Shown: piece after piece, positions 11,621 to 22,761 of the stretch | Position numbering within the stretch: position 1 is the stretch's first letter | Layout: every line of letters begins with the position of its first letter | From: Ehretia macrophylla | Taxonomy: Eukaryota; Streptophyta; Magnoliopsida; Boraginales; Ehretiaceae | Length of the DNA: 64,000 nucleotides | Direction: 5' to 3' | Assembly: GCA_037974665.1 (NCBI GenBank) | Contig: CM075782.1 | Span: 42,150,851-42,214,850 of the forward strand | Translations under genes and position numbers: made by a program | Notes under the pieces: model-generated | Database searches by the model: none | What the model was told of the DNA's origin: nothing | Seen by the model: the letters and a program-made list of their open reading frames with translations, nothing else

Positions 11621-11738
11621 GGGTGCAACACGAGGACTTCCTTGGGGGTCACCCATCCTAGTACTACTTTCTCCCAAGCACACTTAATTTCGGAGATCTG
11701 ATGGGATCCGGTGCATTAATGCTAGTACAATCGCACCT
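11621..11738 (-). rRNA. 5S rRNA gene copy L23 (type B)
   Basis: Full-length type B with TTAATGCTAGTACAATCG and CCTTATATGTCG. Box A has changes. Confidence 0.85.
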
Positions 11739-12153
11739 GTCATGTTCAGTGTGTAAAGGCCTTATATGTCGTCCTTTTCGTGGCTCCCGACGAACAATCA
11801 GGGACGAAGAAACAACGCAAAAAGAAAAAAAATGGCCCAAAACTAATGAAAATGTTTGATTTTGGGCTCCAAAAATAGGCCCAGCCTAGCAGGCTTGTTT
11901 CCCCCATCGTATAGATCTTGGAGAGCTTTCCAACGGTATGCTGTGTGCCACGTAACTCCTTACGGATCAAAAGTTATGGTCACCGAAGCGACGAAGACCT
12001 GGTCATAGGGCCCACGCTCTCGGTTTGCGTGCCCAGCTTCTACGCGATGCAAAGTTGTCTTGCCTAAGATGCCATCAGACTTAGTAATAGAAATGTGATG
12101 AATAAAGCATCTTGGCAAGCCTGAAGGGGGCAAAAAATACAAAACAAAAATAG

Positions 12154-12271
12154 GAGTGCAACACGAGGACTTCCCTGAGGGTCACCCATCCTAGTACTAC
12201 TCTCTCCCAAGCACGCTTAACTTCGGAGATCTGATGGGATCCTGTGCATTACTGCTAGTACAATCGCACTC
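12154..12271 (-). rRNA. 5S rRNA gene copy L24 (type C)
   Basis: Full-length type C (GATCCTGTGCATT, TTTAAGTGTGCAAAACC). Box A is intact. The 3' end reads GGAGTGCA on the plus strand. Confidence 0.84.
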
Positions 12272-12686
12272 GTCAATTTAAGTGTGCAAAACCCTTATTT
12301 GTCGTCCTTTTCGCCGCCCCCGACGAACGATTAGGGACGAAGAAACAACGCAAAAAGAAGAAAAGTGGCCCGAAACTGATGAAAATGTTCGATTTTGGAC
12401 TCTAAAAACAGACACAGCCGATCAGGCTTGTTGCGCTCATCGTAGAGCTCTCAGATAGCTTTCCAACGGTATGCTGTACGCCGAGTAACTCCTTACGGAT
12501 CAAAAGCTATGGTCACCGGAGCGACGGAGACCTGGTCGCAGGCCCCACGCCCTCGGTTTGCAGGCCCAGGCTCTACGCGAAGCGATGTTTTCTTGCCCAA
12601 GGTGCCGTGGGACTCGATAATAGAAATGTGACGGATAAAACATCTTGGCAATCCTGAACGGGGCAAAAAATTCAAAACGAAAAGGG

Positions 12687-12804
12687 GGGTGCAACACGAG
12701 GACTGCCTTGGGGGTCACCCATCCTAGTACTACTCTTTCCCAAGCATTCTTAACTTCGGTGATCTGATGGGATCTGGTGCATTATTGCTAGTATGATCGC
12801 ACCC
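12687..12804 (-). rRNA. 5S rRNA gene copy L25 (extra unit in the series)
   Basis: Full-length, untyped, standing between the C and D units of this series. Box A is altered (CATTCTTAAC). Confidence 0.83.
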
Positions 12805-13207
12805 GTCATGTTGAGTGTGTAAAGCCCTTATTTGTCATCCTTTTCGCGGCTCCCGTAGAGCGATCAGGGACGAAGAAACAGAGCAAAAAGAAGAAAAGTG
12901 GTCCGAAACTAATGAAAACATTTGATTTTGGGCTCCAAAAATAGGCGCAGCTAAGCATGCTTGCTGCCCCCATCGTAGAGCTTTTCAACAGTTTACTATG
13001 CGGCGCGTAACTCTGTACGGATCAAAAGTTATAGTCACCGTAGCGACGGAGACCTGGTCACAGGCCCCACGACCTCGGTTTGAGGGTCCAGCCTCTAAGC
13101 AAAGCGAAGTTATCTACCCCAAGACGACGTGGGACTCGGTAATAGAAATGTACGGATAAAGCATCTTGACAAGCCTGAACGGGACAAAAAATTCAAAACG
13201 AAAAGAG

Positions 13208-13325
13208 GGGTGCAACACGGGGACTTCCTTGGGGGTCATCCATCCGAGTACTACTCTCTCCCAAGCACGCTTAACTTCGGAGATCTGATGGGATCCGGTC
13301 TATTACTGCTGGTACGATCGTACCC
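13208..13325 (-). rRNA. 5S rRNA gene copy L26 (type D)
   Basis: Full-length type D with an intact box A. The preceding spacer is about 12 bp shorter than usual, near the AGAGCTTTTCAACAG region. Confidence 0.84.
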
Positions 13326-13740
13326 GTCATTTGAGTGTGCAAGGCCCTTATTTGTTGTCCTTTTTGCAACTCTCGACGTACGATCAGGGATGAAAAAACA
13401 GCGCAAAAAGAAGACAATGGGCCTAAAACTAATGAAAATGTTCGATTTTGAGCTCTAAAAACAGGCGCAGCCATGCAGGATTGCTGCTCTTGTTGTAGAG
13501 CTCTCGAAGAGATTTCCAACGGTATGATCTGCGCCGAGTAACTCCTTACGGATCAAAAGTAATGGTCACAGGAGCAATGGAGACCTGGTCACTAGCCCCA
13601 TACCCTCGGTTTGCGGGCCCAGCCTCTACGCGAAGTGAAGTTCTCTTGCCAAAGACGTTGTAGGACTCAGTAATAGAAATGTGACGGATAAAGCATCTTG
13701 GCAAGCTTGAACGGGGCAAAAAATTCAAAAAGAAAATGGG

Positions 13741-13858
13741 GGGTGCAACACGAGGACTTCCTTAGGGGTCACCCATCTGAGTACTACTCTCTCCCAAGCA
13801 TCCTTAACTTTAGAGATCAAATAGGATCTGGTGCATTACTGGTGTTACGATAGCACCC
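13741..13858 (-). rRNA. 5S rRNA gene copy L27 (type E)
   Basis: Full-length type E (CATCCTTAACTTTAGAG). The 5' region is altered (GGTGTTACGATAGC). Confidence 0.84.
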
Positions 13859-14234
13859 GTCATGTTGAATGCATAAAGCCCTTATTTAACGTCCTTTTCG
13901 CGGCTCTCGACGAACGATTAGGGATGAATAAACAGCACAAAAAGAAGAAAATTGGCCCGAAACTAATGAAAACATTCGATTTTGGGGACCGAAAATAGGC
14001 ACAGCCGAGCAGGCTTACTGGCCCTGTCGTAGAGCTCTCGGAGAGCTTTCCAATGGTATGCACTGCGCCACATAACTCCTTACGGATCAAAAGTTAAGGT
14101 CACCAGAGTGACGGCGACCTGGTCACAAGCCCCACCCCCTCTGTTTGCGGGCCCAGCCTCTACGCGAAGCGAAGCTATCTTGTCCAAGATGCCGTGGGAC
14201 TCGGTAACGGGGCAAAGCATTCAAAATGAAAAGA

Positions 14235-14351
14235 GGGTGCAACACGAGGACTTCCATGCGGTCACCCATCCTAGTACTACTCTATCCCAAGCACGCTTAA
14301 CTTCGGAGATCTGATGGGATCCGGTGCATTACTGCTGGTACGATCACACCT
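14235..14351 (-). rRNA. 5S rRNA gene copy L28 (type A)
   Basis: 117 bp, type A, short 3' spacer, box A intact. It begins the second clean A-B-C-D-E series and corresponds to L1 at an offset of about 14.1 kb. Confidence 0.85.
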
Positions 14352-14763
14352 GTCATGTTGAGTGCGCAAAGCCCTTATTTGTCATCTTTTTCGCGGCTCT
14401 CGACCAACGATCAGAGACGAAGAAACAGCGCAAAAAGATGAAAATGCCCGAAACTGATGAAAATCTTCAATTTTGGGCTCCGAAAATAGGCGTAGCTGAG
14501 CAGGCTTGATGCCCCCATCGTAGAGCTCTCAGAGAGCTTTCCAACGGGATGCTTACGTCGCATAACTCCTTACAGATCAAAAGTTATGGGCACCGGAGCA
14601 GTGCAGACCTTGTCACAAGTCCCACGCCCTCGGTTTGTAGGCGCAGACTCTACGCGAGGCGAAGTTGTCTTGCCAAAGATGCTGTGGGACTCGATAATCG
14701 AAATGTGGCCGATAAAGCATCTTGGCAAGGCTGAACAGGGCAAAAAATTCAAAACGAAATGGG

Positions 14764-14881
14764 GGATGCAACACGAGGACTTCCTTGGGGGTCACCCATC
14801 CTAGTACTACTCTCTCCCAAGCATGCTTAATTTTGGAGATCTGATGGGATCCGGTGCATTAATGCTAGTACAATCGCACCC
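14764..14881 (-). rRNA. 5S rRNA gene copy L29 (type B)
   Basis: Full-length type B; 3' end GGATGCA on the plus strand, box A altered. Confidence 0.84.
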
Positions 14882-15293
14882 GTCATGTTGAGTGTGTAAA
14901 GGCCCTATATGTCGTCCTTTTCGCGGCTCTCGACGAACGATCAGGGACGAAGAAACAACGCAAAAAGAAAAAAATTGCACAAAACCGATGAAAATGTTTG
15001 ATTTTGGGCTCCAAAAAAGGCGCAGTCGAGCAGGCTTGTTTCCCCTGTCATATAGATCTCGGAGAGCTTTCCAACGGTAGGTTGTATGCCACGTAACTCC
15101 TTACGGATCAAAAGTTATGGTCACCGGAGCGATGGAGACCTGGTCACAGGCCCCACGCCCTCGATTTGCGTGCCCAACTTCTACACGATGAGAAGTTGTC
15201 TTGCCCAAGATGCCGTCGGACTCGGTAATAGAAATGTGATGAATAAAGCATCTTGGCAAACCTGAACGGAGCAACAAATTCAAAACAAAAAGG

Positions 15294-15410
15294 GGGTGCA
15301 ACATGAGGACTTCCCTGGGGGTCACCTATCCTAGTACTACTCTCTCCAAGCACGCTTATTTTCGACGATCTGATGGGATCCTGTGCATTACTGCTGGTAC
15401 GATCACACTC
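15294..15410 (-). rRNA. 5S rRNA gene copy L30 (type C)
   Basis: 117 bp, type C (TTCGACGATCTG, GATCCTGTGCATT, TTAAGTGTGAAAAACCC). Box A altered. Confidence 0.84.
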
Positions 15411-15825
15411 GTCATGTTAAGTGTGAAAAACCCTTATTTGTCGTCCTTTTTGCCGCTCCCGACGAACGATCAGGGACGAAAAAGCATTGCAAAAAGAAGT
15501 AAAGTGGCTCAAAACTGATGAAAATGTTTTATTTTGCGCTTCGAATATAGACGCAGCCGAGCAGGCTTGTTGCCCAAGTTGTAGAGCTGTCGGAGAGCTT
15601 TCCAATGATATGCTATGCGCCGCGTAACTCCTTACGGATCAAAAGTTATAGGCACCAGAGCGACGAAGACCTGGTCTCAAGCCCCATGCCCTCGGTTTGC
15701 GGGCCCAGCCTCTACATGAAGCGAAGTCGTCTTGTCCAAGATGCCGTGGGACTCGGTAATAGAAATGTGATGGATAAAGCATCTTGACAAGCCTGAACAG
15801 TGCAAAACATTCAAAACAAAAAGTG

Positions 15826-15943
15826 GGGTGCAACACGAGGACTTCCCTAGGGGTCATCCATCCTAGTGCTACTCTCTCCCAAGCAAGCTTAACTTCAGAG
15901 ATCTGATGGGATCCGGTGCATTACTGCTAGTACGATCGTACAC
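15826..15943 (-). rRNA. 5S rRNA gene copy L31 (type D)
   Basis: Full-length type D; box A altered (CAAGCTTAAC). Confidence 0.84.
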
Positions 15944-16359
15944 GTCATGTTAAGTGCGCAAGGCCCTTATTTTTCATCCTTTTTTACGACTCCCGACGAA
16001 CGATCAGGGATAAAGAAACAGCGCAAAAAGAAGAAAAGTCTCCTAAAACTAATGAAAATGTTCGATTTTGAGCTCTAAAAATAGGTGCCGCCGAGCAGGC
16101 TTGCTACTCTCGTAGTAGAGCTCTCGGAGAGGTTTCCAACGGTATGATCTGCACCACGTAACTCCTTACGGATCAAAAGTAATGGTCACAGGAGCAACGG
16201 AGACCTGGTCACTAGCCCTATGCCCTCGGTTTGCCGGCCCAGCCTATACGCGAAGCGAAGTTGTCTTGCCAAAGATGTTGTAGGACTTAGTAATAGAAAT
16301 GTGACGGATAAAACATCTTGGCAGGCTTGAACGGGCCAAAAAATTCAAAACGAAAAGGG

Positions 16360-16476
16360 GGGTGCAACACGAGGACTTCCTTGGGGGTCACCCATCCTAG
16401 TACTACTCTCTCCAAGCATCCTTAACTTTAGAGATCTAATGGGATTCGGTGCATTACAACTGGTACGATTGCACCC
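16360..16476 (-). rRNA. 5S rRNA gene copy L32 (type E)
   Basis: 117 bp type E. It shares TTACAACTGGTACGATTGC and CATGTGGAGTGCG with L5. Confidence 0.84.
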
Positions 16477-16836
16477 GTCATGTGGAGTGCGTAAAGCCCT
16501 TATTTAACGTCCTTTTCGCGGCTCCCGACGAATGATCAGGGATGAATGAACAGCGCACAAAGAAGAAAAATGGCCCAAAACTTATGAAAACATTTGATTT
16601 TGGGATCTGAAAATAGGCGCAGCCGAGCAGGCTTACTACCCTTATCGTAGAGCTCTCATAGAGCTTTCCAATGGCATGTTGTGCGCCGTAAAACTCCTTA
16701 CGGATCAAAATTTAAGTTCTCCAAAGTGACGGAGACTTGGTCGTAGGAGCCACCCCATCGGTTAGCCGGCCCAGCCTCTGCGCGAAGCGAAGCAGTCTTG
16801 CCCAGTAACGGGGCAAAGCATTCATAACAAAAAGGG

Positions 16837-16953
16837 GGGTGTAACACGAGGACTTCCCTAGTGTCACCCATCCAAGTACTACTCTCTCCCAAGCACGCTT
16901 AACTTCGGAGATCTGATGGGATCCGGTGCATTACTGCTATTACGATCGCACTT
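16837..16953 (-). rRNA. 5S rRNA gene copy L33 (type A)
   Basis: 117 bp type A with box A intact. Its short spacer has lost a further 17 bp or so (CTTGCCCAGTAACGGGG), giving the shortest left-block unit, 477 bp. Confidence 0.85.
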
Positions 16954-17366
16954 GTCATGTTGAGTGCGCAAAGGCCTTATTTGTTGTCTTTTTCACGGCT
17001 CCCGACGAACGATCAGAGACGAAGAAACAGCGTAAAAAGATTAAAAGTGGCCTAAAATTGATGAAAACCTTCAATTTTGGGCTCCGAAAATAGGCGTAGC
17101 CGAGCAGGGTTGCTTCCCCTATTATTGAGCTCTCGGAGAGCTTTCCAACGGTATGTTATGTGCTGCGTAACTCCTTACGGATCAAAAGTAATGGGCACCG
17201 GAGCGGCGGAGACCTGGTCACAAGCCCCACGCCCTTGGTTTGCAGGCCTACCCTCTACGCAAAGCGAAGTTATCTTGTCTAAGATACCATGGGACTCGAT
17301 AATAGAAACATGTTGGATAAAGCATCTTAGCAAGCTTGAACGGGGCAAAAAAACAAAACAAAAAGA

Positions 17367-17485
17367 GGGTTGGAACCCAAGGACTTCCCAGGGGGTCACC
17401 CGTCGTAGTACTACTCTCTCCCAAACGCACTTAACTTCGGAGATCTGATGGGATCTGGTGCATTAATGTTGTTACAATCGCACCC
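17367..17485 (-). rRNA. 5S rRNA gene copy L34 (type B)
   Basis: 119 bp type B at its 5' side. The 3' side (AACCCAAGG, CCAGGGGGTC, CCCGTC) resembles L17, so the unit looks mosaic. Confidence 0.83.
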
Positions 17486-17897
17486 GTCATGTTGAGTGTG
17501 TAAATGCCTTATATGTCATCCTTTTCGCGGCTCCCAACGAATGATCAGGGATGAAGAAACAACGCAAAAAGAAAAAAAATGGCCCGAAACTGATGAATGT
17601 TTGATTTTGGGCTCTGAAAATAGGCGCAACTGAGCAGGCTTGTTTCCCCCGTCGTATAGATCTCGGAGAGCTTTCCAATGGTATGCTGTGTGCCGCTTAA
17701 CTCTTTACGGATCAAAAGTTATGGTCACGGGAGCAACAGAGACCTGGTCATAGGCCCCACGCCCTCGGTTGCGTGCCCAACTTGTACGCGATGCGAAGTT
17801 TTCTTGCCCAAGATACCGTAGGACTCGGTTATAGAAATGTGACGAATAAAGCATCTCGGCAAAATCTGAACGGGGCAAAAAATTCAAAACGAAAAAG

Positions 17898-18014
17898 GGG
17901 TGCAACACGAGGACTTCCCTGGTGTCACCCATCCTAGTACTATTCTCTCCCAAGCACGCTTAACTTCGACGATCTGATGGGATCCAGTGTATTACTGCTG
18001 GTACGATCGCACTT
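17898..18014 (-). rRNA. 5S rRNA gene copy L35 (type C)
   Basis: 117 bp type C (TTCGACGATCTG, TTAAGTGTGTAAAACCC). Box A intact. The 3' spacer matches L8. Confidence 0.84.
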
Positions 18015-18391
18015 GTCATGTTAAGTGTGTAAAACCCTTATTTGTCGTCCTTTTTGCGGCCTCCGACGAATTATCAGGGACGAAAAAACAGCGCAAAAAG
18101 TAGAAAAATGGCTCGAAAGTAATGAAAAAGTTCGATTTTGGGCTCCAAAAACAGGCGCAGCAGAGCAGGTTTGTTACCCCCGTCATAGAGCTCTCGGAGA
18201 GCTTTCCAACAATATGCTGTGTGCCGCGTAACTCCACACGGATCAAAAGTTATGGTCACCGGAGCGACGGAGACCTGGTCCCAAGCCCCACGCCCACGGT
18301 TTGCAGGCCCAGCCTTTGCGCGAAGCGAAGCTGTCTTGCCCAAGATGCCGTGGGACTCGGTAACAGGGCAACGCATTCATAACGAAAAGGG

Positions 18392-18508
18392 GGGTGTAAC
18401 ACGAGGACTTCCCTGGGGTCACCCATATTAGTACTACTCTCTCCCAACCACGTTTAACTTCGAAGATCTGATGGGATCCAATGCATTTCTGCTGGTATGA
18501 TCGCACTC
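18392..18508 (-). rRNA. 5S rRNA gene copy L36 (type A)
   Basis: 117 bp type A; short 3' spacer in the L9-specific form GTAACAGGGCAACGC. Box A altered. Confidence 0.84.
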
Positions 18509-18922
18509 ATCATGTTGAGGGCGCAAAGCCCTTATGTGTCGTCTTTTTCGCGGCTCCCGACGAACGATTCGAGATGGAGAAACAACGCAAAAAGAAGAAA
18601 GTAGCCTAAAACTGATGAAAATTTTCAATTTTGGGCTCCAAAAATAGGCATAGCCGAGCAGGCTTGCTGTCTTTTTCGTAGAGCTCTCGGAGAGCTTTCC
18701 AAAGGTATGCCATGCGTTGGATAACTCCTTACGGATCAAAAGGTATGGGCACCGGAGCGACGGAGACCTAGTCACAAGCCCCATGCCCTCAGTTTGCGGG
18801 CCCAACCTCTACACGAAATGAAGTCTTCTTGCCCAAGATGTCGTGGGACTCTGTAATAGAAATGTGAGGGATAAAGCATCTTGGCAAGCCTGAACGGGGC
18901 AAGAAAATCAAAATGAAAAGTG

Positions 18923-19040
18923 GGGTGCAACACGAGGACTTCCATAGAGGTCACCCATCCTAGTACTACTCTCTCCCAAGCACGCTTAATTTCAGAGATC
19001 TGATGGGATTCGGTGCATTAATACTGGTACAATCGTACCC
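18923..19040 (-). rRNA. 5S rRNA gene copy L37 (type B)
   Basis: Full-length type B; counterpart of L10. Box A altered. Confidence 0.84.
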
Positions 19041-19455
19041 GTCATGTTGAGTGTGTAAAGCCCTTATATGTTGTCCATTTCGCAGCTCCCGACGAACGAT
19101 CAGGGACGAAGAAACAACGCGAAAAGAACAAAAGTGGCCCGAAATTGATTAAAATGTTTGATTTTGGGCTCTGAAAATAGGCGCAGTCGAGCAAGCTTGT
19201 TTCCCCCGTCGTATAGATCTCACAAACCTTTCTAACAGTATGCAGTGTGCCGCGTAACTCCTTACGGATCAAAAGTTATGGTCACCGGAGTGACGCAGAC
19301 CTTGTCACAGGCCCCATGACCTCGGTTTGCGTGCCCAACTTCTACACAATGAGAAGTTGTCTTGCCCAAGATACTGGGGGGCTCGGCAATAGAAATGTGA
19401 TGGATAAACCATCTTGGCAAGCTTGAATGGGGCAAAAAATTCAAAACGAAAAAAG

Positions 19456-19573
19456 GGGTGCAACACGAGGACAACCCTGGGGGTCACCCATCCTAGTAAT
19501 ACTCTCTCCTAAGCATGCTTAACTTCGGAGATCTTATGGGATCCGGTGCATTACTGCTAGTCCGATCGCACCT
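19456..19573 (-). rRNA. 5S rRNA gene copy L38
   Basis: Full-length. The gene matches L8 over about 80 bp including rare variants, and the flanking spacers match L11. Confidence 0.84.
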
Positions 19574-19987
19574 GTCATGTTCAGGGCGCAAAGCCCTTAT
19601 TTGTCATCCTTTTCACGACTCTCGACGAACGATCCTGAGTGAAGAAACTTCGTAAAAAGAAGAAAAGTTGCCCGAAACAGATGAAAATGATCGATTTTGG
19701 ACTCTGAAAATAGGCGCAACCAAGCAGCCTTGTTGCCCACGTCATAGAGCTCTCGGAGAGCTTTCCAACTGTATGTTGTGTGTCGCGTAACTCCTTACGG
19801 ATCAAAATTTATGGTCACCGGAGCGATAGAGACCTGGTCAAAGGCCCCACGCCCTCAGTTTGCAAGCCCAGCCTCTACGCGATGCGAAGTTGTCTTGCCC
19901 AAGATGCAGTGGGACTCGGTAATAGAAATGTGGTGGATAATGCATCTTCACAATCCTAAACGGGACAAAAAATTCAAAACGAAAAGG

Positions 19988-20105
19988 GGGTGCAACACGA
20001 GGACTTTCCTGGGGGTCACCCATCCTAGTACTGTTCTCTCCCAAGCAAGCTTAACTTCAGATATCTGATGGGATCTGGAGCATTACTGTTGGTACGATCG
20101 CACCC
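19988..20105 (-). rRNA. 5S rRNA gene copy L39 (type F)
   Basis: Full-length type F (GTTGAGAGCACAAAGACC, GTAGCCTAGCATGGTGG). Counterpart of L12 but with the full-length 3' spacer. Confidence 0.84.
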
Positions 20106-20519
20106 GTCATGTTGAGAGCACAAAGACCTTATTTGTCATCCTTTTTGCGTCTCCCGATGAACGATCAGGGACGAAGAAACAGTGAAAAAGAAGAAAAATA
20201 GCCCAAAATTGATGAAAATGTGCGATTTTGGGCTCCGAAAAAAGCCGTAGCCTAGCATGGTGGCTGCCCCTATTGTAGAGCTCTCGGAGAGCTTTCCAAC
20301 GGTGTGCTTTGCGCTACGTAACTCCTTACGGATCAAAAGTTATGGTCACCGGAGCGACAGAGACTTGGTCACAGGTCCCATGCCCTCGGTTTGCGGGTCC
20401 AGCCTCTACGCGAAGCAAAGTTGTCTTGCCAATGATACCATAGGACTCGATAATAGAAATGTGATGGATAAAGCATCTTGGCAAGCCTGAACGGGGCAAA
20501 AAATTCAAAACAAAAACGG

Positions 20520-20637
20520 GGGTGCAACACGAGGACTTCCCTGGGGGTCACCCATCCTAGTACTATTCTCTCCTAAGCACGCTTAACTTCGGAGATCTGA
20601 TGGGATCTGGGGCATTACTACTGGTACGATTGCACCC
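20520..20637 (-). rRNA. 5S rRNA gene copy L40 (type G)
   Basis: Full-length type G (GTTGAGGTCGCAAAGCCC, CTAACATCC). Box A largely intact. Counterpart of L13. Confidence 0.84.
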
Positions 20638-21045
20638 GACATGTTGAGGTCGCAAAGCCCCTATCTAACATCCTTTTTGCGGTTCTTGACGAACAACCAG
20701 GGACGAAGAAACAGCGCAAAAAGAAGAAAAGTGGCCCGAAACTGATGAAAATTTTGGGCTCCGAAAATAGGCACAACTAAGCAGGCTTGCTGCCCCTGTC
20801 GTAGAGCTCTTGGAGAGCTTTTCAATGGTATGATGTACGCCGCGTAACTCCTTACGGATCAAAAGTTATAGTCACTGGAGCGACGGAGACCTGGTCACAG
20901 GCTCCACACCCTCAGTTTGCGGGCCCAGCGTCTACGCGAAGCGAAGTTGTCTTGTCCAAGATGTCGTGGGACTCGGTAATAGAAATGTGACAGATAAAGC
21001 ATCTTGGCAAGCTTGAACGGGGCAAAAAATTCAAAATGAAAAAGG

Positions 21046-21164
21046 GGGTGCAACACGAGGACTTCCCTAGCGGTCACCCATCCTAGTACTACTCTCTCCC
21101 AAGCACGCTTAACTTTCTGAGATCTAATCGGATCCGGTGCATTACTACTGGTATGATGGCACCC
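21046..21164 (-). rRNA. 5S rRNA gene copy L41
   Basis: 119 bp with a one-base gain next to box A (AACTTTCTGAG). Untyped. Confidence 0.82.
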
Positions 21165-21578
21165 GTCTTGTTGAGTGCGTAAAGCCTTATTTGTCGTCCT
21201 TTTCGCTGCTCCTATTGAACGATAAGGGATGAAGAAACAGCGCAAAAAGAAGAAAAGTGGCCCGAAACTGAGGAAAATGTTCGATATTGGGCTCCAAAAA
21301 TTGGGGCAGCCGAGCAGGTATACTGCCCCCGTCGCAGAGCTCTCGGAGAGATTTCCAACGGTAAGTTGTGCATCGCGTAACTCCTTACGAATCAAAAGTT
21401 ATGGTCACCGAAGCGACGGAGACATGGTCACAGGCCCTATGCCCTCGGTTTGCTGGCCCAGCCTCTACGCGAAGCGAAGTTGTCTTGCCCAAGATGACGT
21501 GGGACTCGGTAATAGAAATGTTACGGATAAAGCATCTTGGCAAGCCGGAACGGGGCAAAAAAATAAAAATGAAAAGGG

Positions 21579-21696
21579 GGGTGCAACACGGGGACTTCCT
21601 AGGGGGTCACCCATCCTAGTACTACTCTCTCCCAAGCACGCTTAACTTCGGAGATCTGATAGGATCTGGTGCATTACTACTGGTACGATCACTCTT
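21579..21696 (-). rRNA. 5S rRNA gene copy L42
   Basis: Full-length; box A intact; the 5' terminus is altered (GATCACTCTTG). Confidence 0.83.
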
Positions 21697-22111
21697 GTCT
21701 TGTTGAGTGGGCAAGGCATTTATTTGTTGTCCTTTTTACGGCTCCCAACGAACGATCAGGGAAGAAGAAACAGTGCAAAAAGAAGAAAAGTGGCCCAAAA
21801 CTGATGAAAATGTTCGATTTTGGGATCCAAAAACCGGCGCAGCCGAGCAGGCTTGCTGCCCTCGTCGTAGAGCTCTCGGAGACCTTTTCAAAGGTATGCC
21901 GTTCGTTGCATAACTCCTTACAGATCAAAAGTTATGGGCACCGGAGTGACGGAGACCTAGTCACAAGCCCTATGCCCTCAGTTTGCGGGCCCAACCTCTA
22001 CGCGAATCGAAGTCGTCTTGCCCAAGATGTCGTGGGACTCTGTAATAGAAATGTGATGGATAAAGCATCTTGGCAAGCCTGAACAGGACAAGAAATTCAA
22101 AACGAAATGGG

Positions 22112-22229
22112 GGGTGCATTATGAGGACTTACCTAAAGGTCACCAATCCTAGTACTACTCTCTCCCAAGCACGATTAACTTCGGATATCTGATGGGATCC
22201 GGTGTATTACTACTGGTATTATCGTACCT
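22112..22229 (-). rRNA. 5S rRNA gene copy L43
   Basis: Full-length, untyped, with changes at the 3' end (GGGTGCATTATGAGG) and in box A. Confidence 0.82.
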
Positions 22230-22643
22230 ATCATGTTGAGGGCGCAAAGCCCTTATGTGTCGTCCTTTATGCGGCTCACGACAAACAATTTGGGACGCAG
22301 AAACAACACAAAAAGAAGAAACGTGGCCCAAAATTGATAAAAATGTTCAATTTTTTGGTCTAAAAAGAGGCGCAGCCAAGCATGCTTGCTGCCCCCAACG
22401 TAGAGCTCTCGGAGAGCCTTCCAACGGTATGTTATGTGCCTCATAACTCCTTACGGATCAAAAGTTATGGGCACTAGAGCGACGGAGACCTGGTCACAGG
22501 CCCCACGCCCTAGGTTTATGGGCCTAGCCTCTACGCGAAGCGAAGTTGTCTTGCCCAAGATGGCGTGGGACTCGGTAACATAAATTGGATGAATAAAGCA
22601 TCTTGGCAAGCCTGAACGGGGCAAAAAATTCAAAACAAAAAGG

Positions 22644-22761
22644 GGGTGCAACACAAGGACTTCCCTGGGGGTCAGCCATCCTAGTACTACTCTCTCCCAA
22701 GCACGCTTAAATTCGGATATCTGATGGGATCAGGTGTATTATTGCTGGTACAATCGCACCC
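22644..22761 (-). rRNA. 5S rRNA gene copy L44
   Basis: Full-length, last copy before element 1. Box A altered (CTTAAATTC). Its upstream spacer runs to 22967, where the LTR starts. Confidence 0.83.

Larger units (their letters stand above)
11089..14234 (-). repeat. Six-unit higher-order repeat (A-B-C-x-D-E)
   Basis: Units L22-L27. Same order as the five-unit repeat with one extra unit (L25) between C and D. Confidence 0.7.
14235..16836 (-). repeat. Five-unit higher-order repeat, instance 2 (A-B-C-D-E)
   Basis: Units L28-L32, 2602 bp. Same type order as L1-L5, followed by A-B-C (L33-L35) and then the A-B-x-F-G block, as after L1-L5. Confidence 0.75.
18392..21045 (-). repeat. Five-unit block A-B-x-F-G (L36-L40)
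   Basis: 2654 bp. Counterpart of 4262-6887 at an offset of about 14.13 kb; the third unit differs in its gene segment (see the mosaic finding). Confidence 0.7.

Noticed and set aside
13129-13458. Longer frames of 100-170 codons in the 5S array, for example here, at 36315-36824 and at 20895-21395
   Set aside because: They run through 5S genes and spacers in varying frames and are not kept between equivalent units; low stop density of the spacer is enough to explain them.
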